Below, one piece after another: positions 1-8,300 of a stretch of DNA of 64,000 nt (the stretch's first letter is position 1; each line of letters opens with the position of its first letter). The notes under the pieces were generated by a model. The model saw only the letters and a list, made by a program, of their open reading frames with translations, was not told where the DNA came from and did no database searches. This stretch comes from Candidatus Adamsella avium (lineage in GTDB: Bacteria > Cyanobacteriota > Vampirovibrionia > Gastranaerophilales > CAJFVJ01). Where the stretch lies: assembly GCA_904420445.1 (NCBI GenBank), contig CAJFVJ010000003.1, positions 863,998 through 927,997 on the forward strand. Reading direction: 5' to 3'. A program made the translations under genes and the position numbers.

Positions 1-1
1 A

Positions 2-259
2 GAAACAGACCCTGATATCTTCTTAAGAAGCCTTCTGAACGCTTTCTTTGATGAATATGATACTTTTATGGAAAAAGGCTTCAATCTGATAAAAGAAAGA
101 TACACCTCAAAATGCACTTTCCTCGGGAAAGAAATTCTCATAAAAAACTTTGATAAAGAACAACGGGCAACAGCCGCACAAATTAACAACGACGGCTCGC
201 TGCTCATCGACGACAAAGGTCACAAATCTGTAGTATTAGTTGGAGATATATTATGTTAG
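2..259 (+). CDS. birA: Biotin-protein ligase, C-terminal fragment cut by the window edge
   Basis: The frame is open from the first bases of the window, so the gene starts upstream and only about 85 C-terminal residues are visible. They fit the end of the catalytic domain plus the small C-terminal SH3-like domain of BirA: a helix ending in YDTFMEKGF, then SKCTFLGKEI, a short beta-rich stretch, DGSLLIDDKG and a final VVLVGDIL. The enzyme would activate biotin as biotinyl-AMP and attach it to a carrier lysine. Its stop overlaps the oadG start by 7 bases, and the biotinylated subunit oadA lies just downstream, so ligase and substrate are probably co-transcribed. The catalytic centre is outside the window, so the family call rests on the C-terminal pattern and the context. 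Confidence 0.72.
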   Translation, partial: ETDPDIFLRSLLNAFFDEYDTFMEKGFNLIKERYTSKCTFLGKEILIKNFDKEQRATAAQINNDGSLLIDDKGHKSVVLVGDILC

Positions 260-474
260 AAAACGGATTAATTGTCACCGTAGTCGGGATGGGAGTTGTA
301 TTCATCTTCCTGACCATTCAGGTGTTCGCTATGCACCTGTGCGCAAAAATAATCAGCGTAGTTAACAAGTTCTTCCCTGAACAAACAGCAGAAGAAACAA
401 CAAAGAAAAAAACTCCCTCTTCTCCTGATGAAGAAATAGCTGTCGCTATAGCTGCAACAAAAGCATTAAGTTAA
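253..474 (+). CDS. oadG: Oxaloacetate decarboxylase gamma chain
   Basis: A 73-residue protein with one N-terminal membrane helix containing VVGMGVVFIFLTIQVF, the hallmark of OadG, followed by a charged cytoplasmic tail rich in Lys, Thr and Pro. In characterised pumps the gamma chain holds the alpha and beta subunits together and its tail assists decarboxylation. Its start codon lies inside the end of birA and oadA begins 24 bases after its stop, so birA-oadG-oadA-oadB form one transcript. The His-rich zinc-binding tail of some OadG proteins is absent. Small size makes the call depend partly on context, but the motif and neighbours agree. Confidence 0.85.
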   Translation: MLENGLIVTVVGMGVVFIFLTIQVFAMHLCAKIISVVNKFFPEQTAEETTKKKTPSSPDEEIAVAIAATKALS

Positions 475-498
475 AAGACAAAAAAGGATAATCTACTT

Positions 499-2286
499 AT
501 GGCAACAAAACAAATTAAAGTAATGGACACCTCTTTCAGAGACGGATTTCAATCTGTATACGGAGCAAGAGTTTTCACAAAAGACTTCCTTCCCGCTCTT
601 GAATCAGCAGTCAACGCAGGACTTAAGCACTTTGAAGTAGGAGGCGGCGCAAGATTTCAATCTCCGATATTCTACTGCAACGAAAACGCTTTTGATATGA
701 TGGACACTATCAGAAAAACTGTCGGTCCTGACATAAACCTTCAAACTCTCGCAAGAGGGGTTAACGTCGTCGGACTTGATTCTCAACCGAGAGATATCAT
801 CAACCTCCATGCCAAATTGTTCAAAAAACACGGAATGACAACCATTAGAAACTTCGACGCCCTGAATGATGTTCACAACCTTATCTACTCTGGTCAGTGC
901 ATCGTTGACAACGGGCTGAATCACGAAGTCACAATAACCATGATGGAACTCCCCATCGGATGCACAGGAGCGCATGACGTAGCCTTCTACGAAAAAGTAT
1001 TGAGAAATATCCTCGACGCAGGCATACCTTTCACCTCGATAGCTTTCAAGGATGCCTCAGGGACATCAGCACCGAGAAAAGTCTATGAAACAATCAAAAG
1101 AACAAGAGAAATCCTCGGCGCAGACACCCATATCAGATTTCACTCTCATGAAACAGCCGGCACAGGTCTTGCAGCTTACCTTGCAGCGCTCGACGGCGGC
1201 GCAGACGGAATTGACCTTTCCATGAAACCTGTTTCAGGAGGCACAGCTCAGCCTGATATCGTATCAATGTGGCACGCCCTCAAAGGAACTGAATATGACC
1301 TAGGCATAAACATCGAAAAAATTCTCGAAACAGAGGAAATCTTCAAAGAATGCATGAAAGACTACTTCCTTCCTCCTGAAGCTCTCGCTGTTAATCCGGT
1401 CATAATCTCATCACCTCTCCCGGGCGGCGCCCTTACAGCTAACACCCAGATGATGAGAGATAACGGTACCATGGACAAATTCCCTGAAGTTGTAACTGCA
1501 ATGAAAGAAGTTGTCGAAAAAGGCGGATTTGCAACATCAGTTACTCCGGTTTCGCAATTCTACTTCCAACAAGCCTACTCAAACGTAATGTTCGGACCTT
1601 GGAAGAAAATAACCGAAGGCTACGGCAAAATGGTTCTCGGATATTTCGGAAAAACCCCATGCGAACCTGATAAAGACATTATCAAACTTGCCTCGGAACA
1701 ACTCGGACTAGAACCGACAACAGAAACTGTCGTTGATTTGAATGATAAAGACCCGAACAAAGGAATTGAAGCAGCAAAGAAAATGCTCGCTGATGCAAAT
1801 CTCGAGCAAACAGAAGAAAATATCTTTATCGCTGCAGCCTGCAAAGAAAAAGGTATCGCCTTCCTTCAGGGTCATGGAACAATCGGAGTCAGAAAAAACA
1901 CTCCTGCCTCAACAACATCAGCCGGCAAATCAGATGCCTATACAGTCAAAGTCAACGGCAAAAATTATGCGGTAAAATTTGAAGGCAACAAAGCCGTCGT
2001 AAACGGTAAAACTTATGACGTTTCACTCAAAGAAGGCATTGATTCTTCAACACCGGTTCATCACTCTGAAGGAGAAACAGAAGTAAAATCACCGCTTCCT
2101 GGCGCAATTATGAGAATAGTTGTATCAGAAGGCGACCATGTCGACGAAGGTGATACACTCCTCGTTATAGAAGCAATGAAGATGGAAACAGACATCAAAG
2201 CTCCAAAATCAGGTGTTGTTTCATCAATTTCGGTTTCTTCGGGAGAGCAGGTTGTCACAGGACAAACGCTCGTCAGCATAAACTAA
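499..2286 (+). CDS. oadA: Oxaloacetate decarboxylase alpha chain (carboxyltransferase plus biotin carrier)
   Basis: 595 residues, the normal OadA size. The N-terminal half is a carboxyltransferase TIM barrel of the pyruvate carboxylase/OadA family, with DTSFRDGFQSV near residue 10, a KDASGTSAP segment and HSHETAG metal-site histidines. A conserved alpha-helical region follows, then a short linker and a C-terminal biotinyl domain with EAMKMETD, where Lys561 is the predicted biotinylation site. It transfers the carboxyl group of oxaloacetate to biotin, leaving pyruvate; OadB then decarboxylates carboxybiotin and moves Na+. The barrel motifs differ from the textbook forms (DTSFRDGF instead of DTTLRDAH), so the keto-acid substrate is the least certain point. 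The neighbouring oadG, oadB and PEP carboxykinase make oxaloacetate the best choice. Confidence 0.88.
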   Translation: MATKQIKVMDTSFRDGFQSVYGARVFTKDFLPALESAVNAGLKHFEVGGGARFQSPIFYCNENAFDMMDTIRKTVGPDINLQTLARGVNVVGLDSQPRDIINLHAKLFKKHGMTTIRNFDALNDVHNLIYSGQCIVDNGLNHEVTITMMELPIGCTGAHDVAFYEKVLRNILDAGIPFTSIAFKDASGTSAPRKVYETIKRTREILGADTHIRFHSHETAGTGLAAYLAALDGGADGIDLSMKPVSGGTAQPDIVSMWHALKGTEYDLGINIEKILETEEIFKECMKDYFLPPEALAVNPVIISSPLPGGALTANTQMMRDNGTMDKFPEVVTAMKEVVEKGGFATSVTPVSQFYFQQAYSNVMFGPWKKITEGYGKMVLGYFGKTPCEPDKDIIKLASEQLGLEPTTETVVDLNDKDPNKGIEAAKKMLADANLEQTEENIFIAAACKEKGIAFLQGHGTIGVRKNTPASTTSAGKSDAYTVKVNGKNYAVKFEGNKAVVNGKTYDVSLKEGIDSSTPVHHSEGETEVKSPLPGAIMRIVVSEGDHVDEGDTLLVIEAMKMETDIKAPKSGVVSSISVSSGEQVVTGQTLVSIN

Positions 2287-2304
2287 GACAAAAGGAGATA
2301 GAAA

Positions 2305-3492
2305 GTGGATATAATAAAGAGTTTAACAGACCTGAACAACGTAACAGGCTACGCAAATATGATAAAATCTCCTGAAGCGGGGCTCAGCGGAATAGAACAG
2401 TTCCTGCATATGTACGGAACAATCATCATGTTCGGAGTGTGTCTTGTACTGCTTTATCTGGCAATTAAAAAAGAATTTGAGCCGCTTCTTCTGCTGCCTA
2501 TCGGCTTTGGAGGCATTCTTGCAAACATACCTGTTGCTGGAATTGCTGAAGGAAACGGTTTTCTGCACCTGATATACCTCTACGGGATTGAATCAGGCTT
2601 ATTCCCTCTGTTTATATTTATGGGAGTAGGTGCCATGACTGATTTTGGACCGCTGATTGCAAACCCCAAAACAGCACTTCTCGGTGGCGCCGCACAATTC
2701 GGGATATTCGGAGCACTGATGGGTGCGCTGCTTTTAGGACAATACTGCGGTTTTGACTTCGGAATGAGAGAAGCGGCATCAATCGGTATTATCGGAGGTG
2801 CCGACGGTCCGACATCAATCTTCGTGACAACAAAACTTGCGCCTGATTTATTGGGAGCTATAGCTGTTGCGGCTTATTCTTATATGGCGCTTGTTCCAAT
2901 TATTCAACCGCCGATTATGTACGCTCTCACTACACCTGATGAGAGAAAAATCGAAATGAAACAGCTAAGACCAGTGTCAAAAAGAGAAAAAATCATTTTC
3001 CCTCTTGTCGTTCTCGGTCTTTGCATTGTATTCCTGCCCGATGCTACACCGCTTATCGGTGCGTTGACCTTCGGCAATCTGGTTAAAGAATGCGGCGTTA
3101 CCGAAAGATTATCAAAAACTCTTCAAAATGAATTTATCAACATCGTAACTATCCTGCTTGGTTTAACCGTAGGCTCGAAGCTCTCTGCCGATAAGTTCTT
3201 ATCACTCGAAACTCTAGGAATTTTATTCCTCGGATTGTTCGCTTTCTGCGTAGCAACAGCTTCTGGTGTCTTATTCGGACGTTTAATGAATTTGTTCTCA
3301 AAAGATAAAATCAACCCGCTCATCGGTGCAGCAGGTGTTTCAGCCGTTCCGATGGCTGCACGTGTTGTAAACAAAGTAGGATTGGAGAACAACCCTCAAA
3401 ACTTCCTGCTTATGCATGCAATGGGGCCTAACGTTGCAGGCGTAATCGGGTCGGCTGTAGCAGCAGGTGTTCTGCTGTCATTATGTAAATAA
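2305..3492 (+). CDS. oadB: Oxaloacetate decarboxylase beta chain, Na+-translocating membrane subunit
   Basis: 395 residues and almost entirely hydrophobic, with about ten membrane segments. It carries [11 protein letters not shown] near residue 160, matching the conserved GGADGPT loop whose Asp is essential for Na+ transport and carboxybiotin decarboxylation in Klebsiella OadB. A second signature near the C-terminus reads [14 protein letters not shown]. Translation starts at GTG 2305, preceded by AAAGGAG at 2290-2296; no ATG fits as well. The gene lies 18 bases after oadA and 30 before the PEP carboxykinase. It couples decarboxylation of carboxybiotin to export of sodium ions, so it is the energy-conserving step of this operon. 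Confidence 0.9.
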   Translation: MDIIKSLTDLNNVTGYANMIKSPEAGLSGIEQFLHMYGTIIMFGVCLVLLYLAIKKEFEPLLLLPIGFGGILANIPVAGIAEGNGFLHLIYLYGIESGLFPLFIFMGVGAMTDFGPLIANPKTALLGGAAQFGIFGALMGALLLGQYCGFDFGMREAASIGIIGGADGPTSIFVTTKLAPDLLGAIAVAAYSYMALVPIIQPPIMYALTTPDERKIEMKQLRPVSKREKIIFPLVVLGLCIVFLPDATPLIGALTFGNLVKECGVTERLSKTLQNEFINIVTILLGLTVGSKLSADKFLSLETLGILFLGLFAFCVATASGVLFGRLMNLFSKDKINPLIGAAGVSAVPMAARVVNKVGLENNPQNFLLMHAMGPNVAGVIGSAVAAGVLLSLCK

Positions 3493-3522
3493 AACGGAAA
3501 ATATAAATAAAGGAGGCAAAAA

Positions 3523-5184
3523 ATGAGTACTATCGAATTTTTTACAAGTTCTGACGAGCTGAAATCAATCATGTCAGCTGCCAGAGCAACAATTACGGCA
3601 CCGTTTTTCGGCAACAACGTAGAACCCGTCAAAACGGTTTCAGAAGCTTATAAGCTGGCAAAAGACAGCCCTGGAACAATTGAGTTAACAGGCATGCCCG
3701 TTTATCAGCCTGAAAAAATCGGTTTGCCGCAGGGTGCAAACCAGCTGTTGTTTAACGACGGAACTGTAGTCGGACGATGTGCAGCTGCAAGAAAAATCGT
3801 CGGAGAACCGGGATGCGACATAGCAAAACTTCTTCCCGTAATCAGAGAAGCAGTATATCAAACACGCTACAAACTTATGTACAGAACAGAAGTAGTAGTA
3901 GGTCTTGACAAAGACTTTATGGTAAAAGCTCACCTGTTAATACCTGAAGGCTTTGAAAATATTATGTATTCCTGGATGCTGAACTTCCAGTATATGAACG
4001 AAACTTATTCTCAAATGTACGAAAATTCAAGAAAAATAGCAGAAGGCGACCTTTATGTGTTCTCTGACCCTGATTGGTCACATCCTGACTTCCCTTACGG
4101 ATTGACTTTCTTTGACCCTGCCCACAACTGTGCGGCTATTCTCGGTATGAGATACTTCGGCGAACACAAAAAAGGTACTCTTACTCTCGCATGGGGTGCA
4201 GCAGCAAGAAACGGCTACGCATCATGCCATGGTGGTATGAAAAGATACAACCTCGAAGGCGGCAAATCATTCCAGGCAGCTGTATTCGGCCTTTCTGGTT
4301 CAGGGAAATCAACAATCACACACGCAAAACATAACAACAAATATGATATTACCGTTTTGCATGATGACGCATTCATCATCAACGTCCATGACAAATATTC
4401 AATAGCTCTGGAGCCTGCTTATTTCGACAAAACAGCGGACTACCCGATAGGATGTGACGATAACAAATATATTCTCACCCAACAAAACAACGGTGCTATC
4501 GAAGGTCAGGACGGAAAAGTCTATTCGGTAACAGAGGATATAAGAAACGGCAACGGTCGTGCAGTCAAATCAAAACTCTGGTCGCCAAACAGAGTTGACC
4601 GTGTTGATGAACCGATTAATGCAATATTCTGGCTGATGAAAGATCCGACGATTCCTCCTGTGCTGAAACTCAGCGGGGCATCTCTCGGCTCTGCAATGGG
4701 AGCAACACTCGCAACAAAACGTTCATCAGCAGAAAGACTTGTTGCAGGAGTTGACCCGAACGCACTTGTTGTTGAACCTTATGCAAATCCGTTCAGAGTT
4801 TATCCTCTCGAAATGGACTATACAAGATTCAAACAGCTGATAGTAGACGGAGTTGACTGCTACATATTGAACACAGGCGAATTTATGGGAACAAAAGTCC
4901 AGCCGAAACACACACTCGGTATTTTGGAAGCAATTGTTGAAGGAACCGCCAAATTCGAAAAATGGGAAAACTTCTCTGATATAGAAATTATGAACATCGA
5001 AGGATTTGACGCTTCTTTCAAAAACACTGAATACGCCGAACAGTTCATCAAACGTATGCAAGACAGAATTGATTTCGTAAAATCAAGAGAAACAGAAAAA
5101 GCAGGACTCGATAAACTGCCTGCTGATGCGCTTGAAGCTCTTGAAAATGTTGTAAAGCAAGCAAAAACAACAGCAAACGTATAA
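3523..5184 (+). CDS. pckA: Phosphoenolpyruvate carboxykinase, ATP type (divergent)
   Basis: 553 residues. A P-loop reads FGLSGSGKSTITH near residues 254-265 (kinase-1a of ATP-PEPCK is usually GLSGTGKTTL). It is followed by LHDDAFIIN, which aligns with the kinase-2 GDDEH.W region, and by EPAYFDKT, which aligns with GGCYAKT. The enzyme interconverts oxaloacetate plus ATP with PEP, CO2 and ADP; in fermenters it often runs as a CO2-fixing, ATP-forming step. It is the last gene of the oad operon, 30 bases after oadB with AAAGGAGG before the ATG, and a strong terminator follows. The motifs diverge from E. coli PckA, so the family is confident but the preferred direction is inference. Confidence 0.8.
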   Translation: MSTIEFFTSSDELKSIMSAARATITAPFFGNNVEPVKTVSEAYKLAKDSPGTIELTGMPVYQPEKIGLPQGANQLLFNDGTVVGRCAAARKIVGEPGCDIAKLLPVIREAVYQTRYKLMYRTEVVVGLDKDFMVKAHLLIPEGFENIMYSWMLNFQYMNETYSQMYENSRKIAEGDLYVFSDPDWSHPDFPYGLTFFDPAHNCAAILGMRYFGEHKKGTLTLAWGAAARNGYASCHGGMKRYNLEGGKSFQAAVFGLSGSGKSTITHAKHNNKYDITVLHDDAFIINVHDKYSIALEPAYFDKTADYPIGCDDNKYILTQQNNGAIEGQDGKVYSVTEDIRNGNGRAVKSKLWSPNRVDRVDEPINAIFWLMKDPTIPPVLKLSGASLGSAMGATLATKRSSAERLVAGVDPNALVVEPYANPFRVYPLEMDYTRFKQLIVDGVDCYILNTGEFMGTKVQPKHTLGILEAIVEGTAKFEKWENFSDIEIMNIEGFDASFKNTEYAEQFIKRMQDRIDFVKSRETEKAGLDKLPADALEALENVVKQAKTTANV

Positions 5185-5203
5185 TCAATTTCCCAAAAAC
5201 CAA

Positions 5204-5237
5204 ACAGTCCGTATCTTTTGATGCGGGCTGTTTTTTA
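5204..5237 (+). terminator. Intrinsic terminator of the birA-oad-pckA operon
   Basis: ACAGTCCGTATC pairs with GATGCGGGCTGT (with two G-U pairs) across a short T-rich loop and is followed by TTTTTT. It lies 20 bases after the pckA stop and separates this operon from uppP. Confidence 0.85.
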
Positions 5238-5286
5238 TTTGGCTTTTAGTATAAGATGATTGAAAGAAGCTGGAGGAGTTTTCGAA

Positions 5287-6123
5287 ATGGACTTAATGCA
5301 AACGATAATAACAAGTGTAGTGCAGGGACTGAGCGAATTTCTGCCAATCAGCAGCTCAGGGCACCTCATCATCACCTCATCTTTATACAAAACATTCACA
5401 GGAGCAGAGCTCACCTCAGGAGGAAATCAGGAGGTTTTCTATGATATTATGCTGCATATCGGCACTTTGGTCGCTGTAGTAATCTATTTTTGGGGAGATT
5501 TGGTCAATATCTTCAAAAGCTTTTTCAGAGCAATAAAAGAAAAATCTTTTGATAACAATCCTGAAGCAATGATGGTACCGTATGTAGCTCTCGGAACAAT
5601 TGTCACAATAGCTTTTGCTCTGCCTTTCAAAGATTTCTTCGAGTCACTCGTATCTAATCCCAAAGGAGTCGGATTCTTCCTTTTGCTTACAGCTTTCGTG
5701 CTGTGGTTCACAGAGTTCTATTCTCAAAAGCACCCGAGAGATAACAAATTAACCTGGAAGAAAGCTGTCTTAATCGGGTTATTTCAAGGGTTTGCAGTTA
5801 CCCCGGGGCTCTCTCGCTCAGGTTCAACAATCGCTGCAGGACTCTTATGCGGTATGGACAGGGTGAAATCAGCCCGTTACTCATTTTTGTTAAGTATTCC
5901 CGTTATATTGCTCGCTGCACTCTATCACTGCATCGAAGTAACGGGATTTGAAGAGCTCAAGACTTTCAACTGGGGGCTTATTCTCCTAGGGAGCGTACTC
6001 GCTGCCGTTGTTGGCTATGCATGCATAAAATACTTTTTGATTTTCCTCGGGAAATACAGCCTGAATTTCTTCGCCGCATATTGTGTTGTAATCGGGCTTT
6101 TTGCTATTTTATATTTTAAATAA
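5287..6123 (+). CDS. uppP: Undecaprenyl-diphosphate phosphatase (bacitracin-resistance type)
   Basis: 278 residues, typical for UppP/BacA. Both family signatures are present: GLSEFLPISSSGHLI near the N-terminus and PGLSRSGSTIAAGL in the middle, which supply the catalytic Glu, Ser, His and Arg. About seven to eight membrane segments are visible. It removes a phosphate from undecaprenyl diphosphate at the periplasmic face of the inner membrane to recycle the lipid carrier for peptidoglycan and O-antigen synthesis. I start it at ATG 5287 because CTGGAGGAGTT at 5270-5280 is a strong ribosome site at the right distance; the upstream ATG and TTG around 5256-5260 have none. It shares a transcript with the acetyltransferase that follows 11 bases later. 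Confidence 0.93.
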   Translation: MDLMQTIITSVVQGLSEFLPISSSGHLIITSSLYKTFTGAELTSGGNQEVFYDIMLHIGTLVAVVIYFWGDLVNIFKSFFRAIKEKSFDNNPEAMMVPYVALGTIVTIAFALPFKDFFESLVSNPKGVGFFLLLTAFVLWFTEFYSQKHPRDNKLTWKKAVLIGLFQGFAVTPGLSRSGSTIAAGLLCGMDRVKSARYSFLLSIPVILLAALYHCIEVTGFEELKTFNWGLILLGSVLAAVVGYACIKYFLIFLGKYSLNFFAAYCVVIGLFAILYFK

Positions 6124-6134
6124 GGAGAATAGCT

Positions 6135-6626
6135 ATGGAGATAAACAAAGTTTTAACTAACCAACATATCAAAGAACTTAGCGAGCTTGCTCATAAAATA
6201 TGGAATGAATACTTCATATCTATCATCTCTCAAGAACAAATTGACTATATGCTCAAAAACCTCCAGTCAGAAGAGCCGATTACAAAGCAAATTAATGATG
6301 ATGGATATGAATATTTTCTTGTGAAAGACGGGGATAAAAACATCGGATATTTTGCAATACAACAAAGACAGGGTCATCTGTTCTTATCAAAACTGTATAT
6401 CGATAAAAGCCAAAGAGGACAGGGTATCGGCAAAGAAGCTCTTGAATTTATCAAAACAAAAGCAAAAGAGTATAACCTGCCCAAAATTCAGCTCACCTGC
6501 AACAAGTTCAACCTGCCGTCGCTTGCAGTTTATGAACGCTGGGGATTTGACATCGTAAAATCAGCGGAAGCAGATATCGGCGGCGGTTTTGTGATGGATG
6601 ACTATATCCTTGAGAAAGCTGTCTGA
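6135..6626 (+). CDS. GNAT-family N-acetyltransferase
   Basis: 163 residues with the GNAT fold. The acetyl-CoA loop reads DKSQRGQGIGKEAL near residues 92-105 (R/Q-x-x-G-x-G/A motif A), followed by the motif-B stretch LTCNKFNLPSLAVYERWGF. It transfers an acetyl group from acetyl-CoA to an amine; the substrate cannot be told from sequence, and small-molecule or protein targets are both possible. The start follows TAAGGAGAATAGCT after the uppP stop, so the two genes are co-transcribed. The C-terminus GGGFVMDDYILEK resembles members that act on free amines. No functional link to uppP is evident. Confidence 0.85.
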   Translation: MEINKVLTNQHIKELSELAHKIWNEYFISIISQEQIDYMLKNLQSEEPITKQINDDGYEYFLVKDGDKNIGYFAIQQRQGHLFLSKLYIDKSQRGQGIGKEALEFIKTKAKEYNLPKIQLTCNKFNLPSLAVYERWGFDIVKSAEADIGGGFVMDDYILEKAV

Positions 6627-6646
6627 AACAATTGAGAAGCTCCTCA

Positions 6647-6709
6647 TCACTCTGAGCGCAAGCGAAGAGTCTAATCTGAAATTCTTCGCCACTTCAGGCT
6701 CAGAATGAC
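6647..6709. repeat. Dispersed palindromic repeat, copy 1
   Basis: A left arm CTGAGCGCAAGCGAAGAGTCT and a right arm ATTCTTCG...CTCAGAATGAC form an imperfect inverted repeat in the intergenic space. The first 26 bases are identical to 54741-54766, and 8062-8128 is a diverged copy. It is a REP- or MITE-like element with no coding capacity. Confidence 0.75.
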
Positions 6710-6719
6710 ACACAAAAAT

Positions 6720-6929
6720 TTATCTCAAGAATTCCTGTTCTAAAATTCTTCCAATACTTTCATTAACTTTATATGCTCTTTTAGCTATTTTATTTGAAAT
6801 ATTTCCAAAAATTTGAGCAGATGCAATTTCTTCTTCATCGCCTATTTTTTCTGTTAATAACTTTAATTCCCCAAGTGCAGCCATAACTTCACTTCTCAGA
6901 TATAAAAGATGTTCTATTTTATCTTTCAT
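6720..6929 (-). CDS. Small helical protein of unknown function
   Basis: 69 residues if started at ATG 6929, where AAAAGG lies about seven bases upstream; an in-frame ATG at 6950 (76 residues) has only a weak site. The protein is charged and looks all-helical (MKDKIEHLLYLRSEV, then AALGELKLLTEKIGDEEE and a basic C-terminal helix). There is no signal peptide, cysteine or known motif, and I do not recognise a family. It stands alone between a dispersed repeat and nadA on the same strand as nadA, 79 bases downstream of it, so it may be read from the same promoter. A short ORF of this kind could be spurious, but the codon choice and ribosome site favour a real gene. Confidence 0.5.
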   Translation of the reverse strand: MKDKIEHLLYLRSEVMAALGELKLLTEKIGDEEEIASAQIFGNISNKIAKRAYKVNESIGRILEQEFLR

Positions 6930-7028
6930 TTTCAGACCTTTTAATAACATTTTCCAATTTTTATTATTGCACTTTATTTTTATTTTTGGTTACAACAATG
7001 TTATTACAGGCATATGAGATTTCTAAAC

Positions 7029-7952
7029 TTAAGAATTAATACTTACCATCTTCTCTATCGGAGCATAAGCTCTTTTTGCCAAATCAGGGTCAACATCTAT
7101 CTCATGCTGCTCTGATTCAAGAGAATTCAAAATATCCTCGAGATGAATCCACTTCATATTTGCACATACAGCTTTCGGAGATACAAGAACAAATTTCTTA
7201 TCTGGGAAATCTCTCTCAAGTCTTTCAACAACCCCGAGTTCGGTTACAATAATAAAAGTCTTTGCGCTGCTCTCTTTTGCCCTTTTCATAATTCCTGTTG
7301 TTGACCCGACAAAATCAGCGAGTTTGACAACTTCCTTATGGCACTCAGGATGAACAAGAACTTCCGCATCAGGGTATTGTTTTTTCCTCTCGAGAATATC
7401 TTCAGGTCTTATTCTCAGGTGGGTAGGGCAGTACCCAGGATATGTTATGACTTCTACATCTTTGAGCTGTTCGCCGACATAAGTTCCCAAATATGTATCA
7501 GGCACAAAAAGGACTTTCTCGGCATTGAGCGATTTGACAACTTCAACGGCATTTGCGCTTGTGCAACAAATATCCGATTCTGATTTCACTTCCGCTGTCG
7601 AGTTCACATAACAAACAACCGGGATATTCGGATGTTTTGATTTAAACTCTCTGATTTGCTGCAGATTAATCATATCAGCCATCTGACAACCTGCCTCAAG
7701 ACGGGGGAGAAGAACTTTTTTATCGGGAGATAAAATCTTGGCAGTTTCAGCCATGAAATAAACACCCGCAAAGACAATAATATCAGCATCCGTTTTGGCT
7801 GCCTGCTGGCTCAAATAAAGAGAATCCCCGACAAAATCAGCGACCTCATCGACCTCCACGTTCTGATAACTGTGCGCCAGCACAATGGCATTTTTCTCTT
7901 TTTTGAGCTTCAGGATTTTTTCTATTAACTCTTTTTTATCCTTGTTTGTCAT
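7029..7952 (-). CDS. nadA: Quinolinate synthase
   Basis: 307 residues, the compact NadA form. The three expected [4Fe-4S] ligands are visible as C89 in AGCQMADM, C175 in GYCPTH and C263 in VCANMKW; HPEC near 204 and the substrate loop AHSYQN near 26 are also conserved. It condenses iminoaspartate with dihydroxyacetone phosphate to give quinolinate, the first ring of de novo NAD. The partners nadB and nadC are not in the window, so they lie elsewhere or iminoaspartate comes from another dehydrogenase. Translation starts at ATG 7952 after GGAGGCGCAGAGG. Upstream is its own promoter; the small ORF ending at 6720 may be co-transcribed. Confidence 0.95.
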   Translation of the reverse strand: MTNKDKKELIEKILKLKKEKNAIVLAHSYQNVEVDEVADFVGDSLYLSQQAAKTDADIIVFAGVYFMAETAKILSPDKKVLLPRLEAGCQMADMINLQQIREFKSKHPNIPVVCYVNSTAEVKSESDICCTSANAVEVVKSLNAEKVLFVPDTYLGTYVGEQLKDVEVITYPGYCPTHLRIRPEDILERKKQYPDAEVLVHPECHKEVVKLADFVGSTTGIMKRAKESSAKTFIIVTELGVVERLERDFPDKKFVLVSPKAVCANMKWIHLEDILNSLESEQHEIDVDPDLAKRAYAPIEKMVSINS

Positions 7953-7978
7953 CCTCTGCGCCTCCGATCTTTTTCAAT

Positions 7979-8007
7979 ATTGTATTCAAAAGATACTTTT
8001 TATTCAA
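7979..8007 (-). promoter_or_regulatory. Predicted nadA promoter
   Basis: On the minus strand a -35 TTGAAT (8002-8007) and a -10 TACAAT (7979-7984) are separated by 17 bases, about 30 bases upstream of the nadA start. Confidence 0.55.
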
Positions 8008-8061
8008 ACTAAAAAATTAAGAACTTATACAACAAATTCCACCAAAAATTTCCAAAACAAA

Positions 8062-8128
8062 GTCATACTGAGCGTTAGCGAAGTATCTAAACAAAAAAGA
8101 TTCTTCGGGCTAAAGCCCTCAGAATGAC
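8062..8128. repeat. Dispersed palindromic repeat, copy 2
   Basis: GTCATACTGAGCG...GCGAAGTATCT is matched by an inverted arm AGATTCTTCGGGC...CTCAGAATGAC around an A-rich centre. It is a diverged relative of the copies at 6647 and 54741. It fills most of the space between the nadA promoter and the argF promoter; I see nothing else in 8008-8180. Confidence 0.7.
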
Positions 8129-8181
8129 GGACTTTTAATAGTATCTGTGGAATTTGCTACATAAATCCCTAAAATTAATAC

Positions 8182-8209
8182 TTGCAATAATCACAAAAAA
8201 ATGTATAAT
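8182..8209 (+). promoter_or_regulatory. Predicted promoter of the arginine operon
   Basis: TTGCAA (8182-8187), a 16-base spacer and a perfect TATAAT (8204-8209). Initiation near 8216 would give an approximately 200-base leader before argF, containing the short ORF and terminator listed next. No clear ArgR-type box was seen around it. Confidence 0.7.
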
Positions 8210-8246
8210 AAGTGTAAATTGAACGATTAATTAAAGAGATATCAAA

Positions 8247-8300
8247 TTGAACAACAAGATTATTTTCACAACAGAACTTCGACGTCGCAACCTCTTCTAG
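8247..8300 (+). CDS. Arginine leader peptide (candidate, 17 residues)
   Basis: A TTG-initiated ORF reads MNNKIIFTTELRRRNLF and then stops. Three different Arg codons (CGA CGT CGC) stand consecutively at 8280-8288. AAAGAGA at 8233-8239 is a reasonable ribosome site about seven bases upstream of the TTG; other genes here also use TTG. The ORF lies between a good promoter and an intrinsic terminator immediately before argF, the classic arrangement of a ribosome-mediated attenuator. Ribosomes stalled at the Arg codons for lack of charged tRNA-Arg would change folding downstream. The peptide is a sensor only, with no other expected function. It is new annotation from sequence alone. Confidence 0.7.
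   Translation: MNNKIIFTTELRRRNLF

Noticed and set aside
604-975. 123-codon ORF on the minus strand inside oadA
   Set aside because: Antisense shadow of a well-supported gene, with a Cys- and Ser-rich composition typical of reversed codons and no ribosome site.
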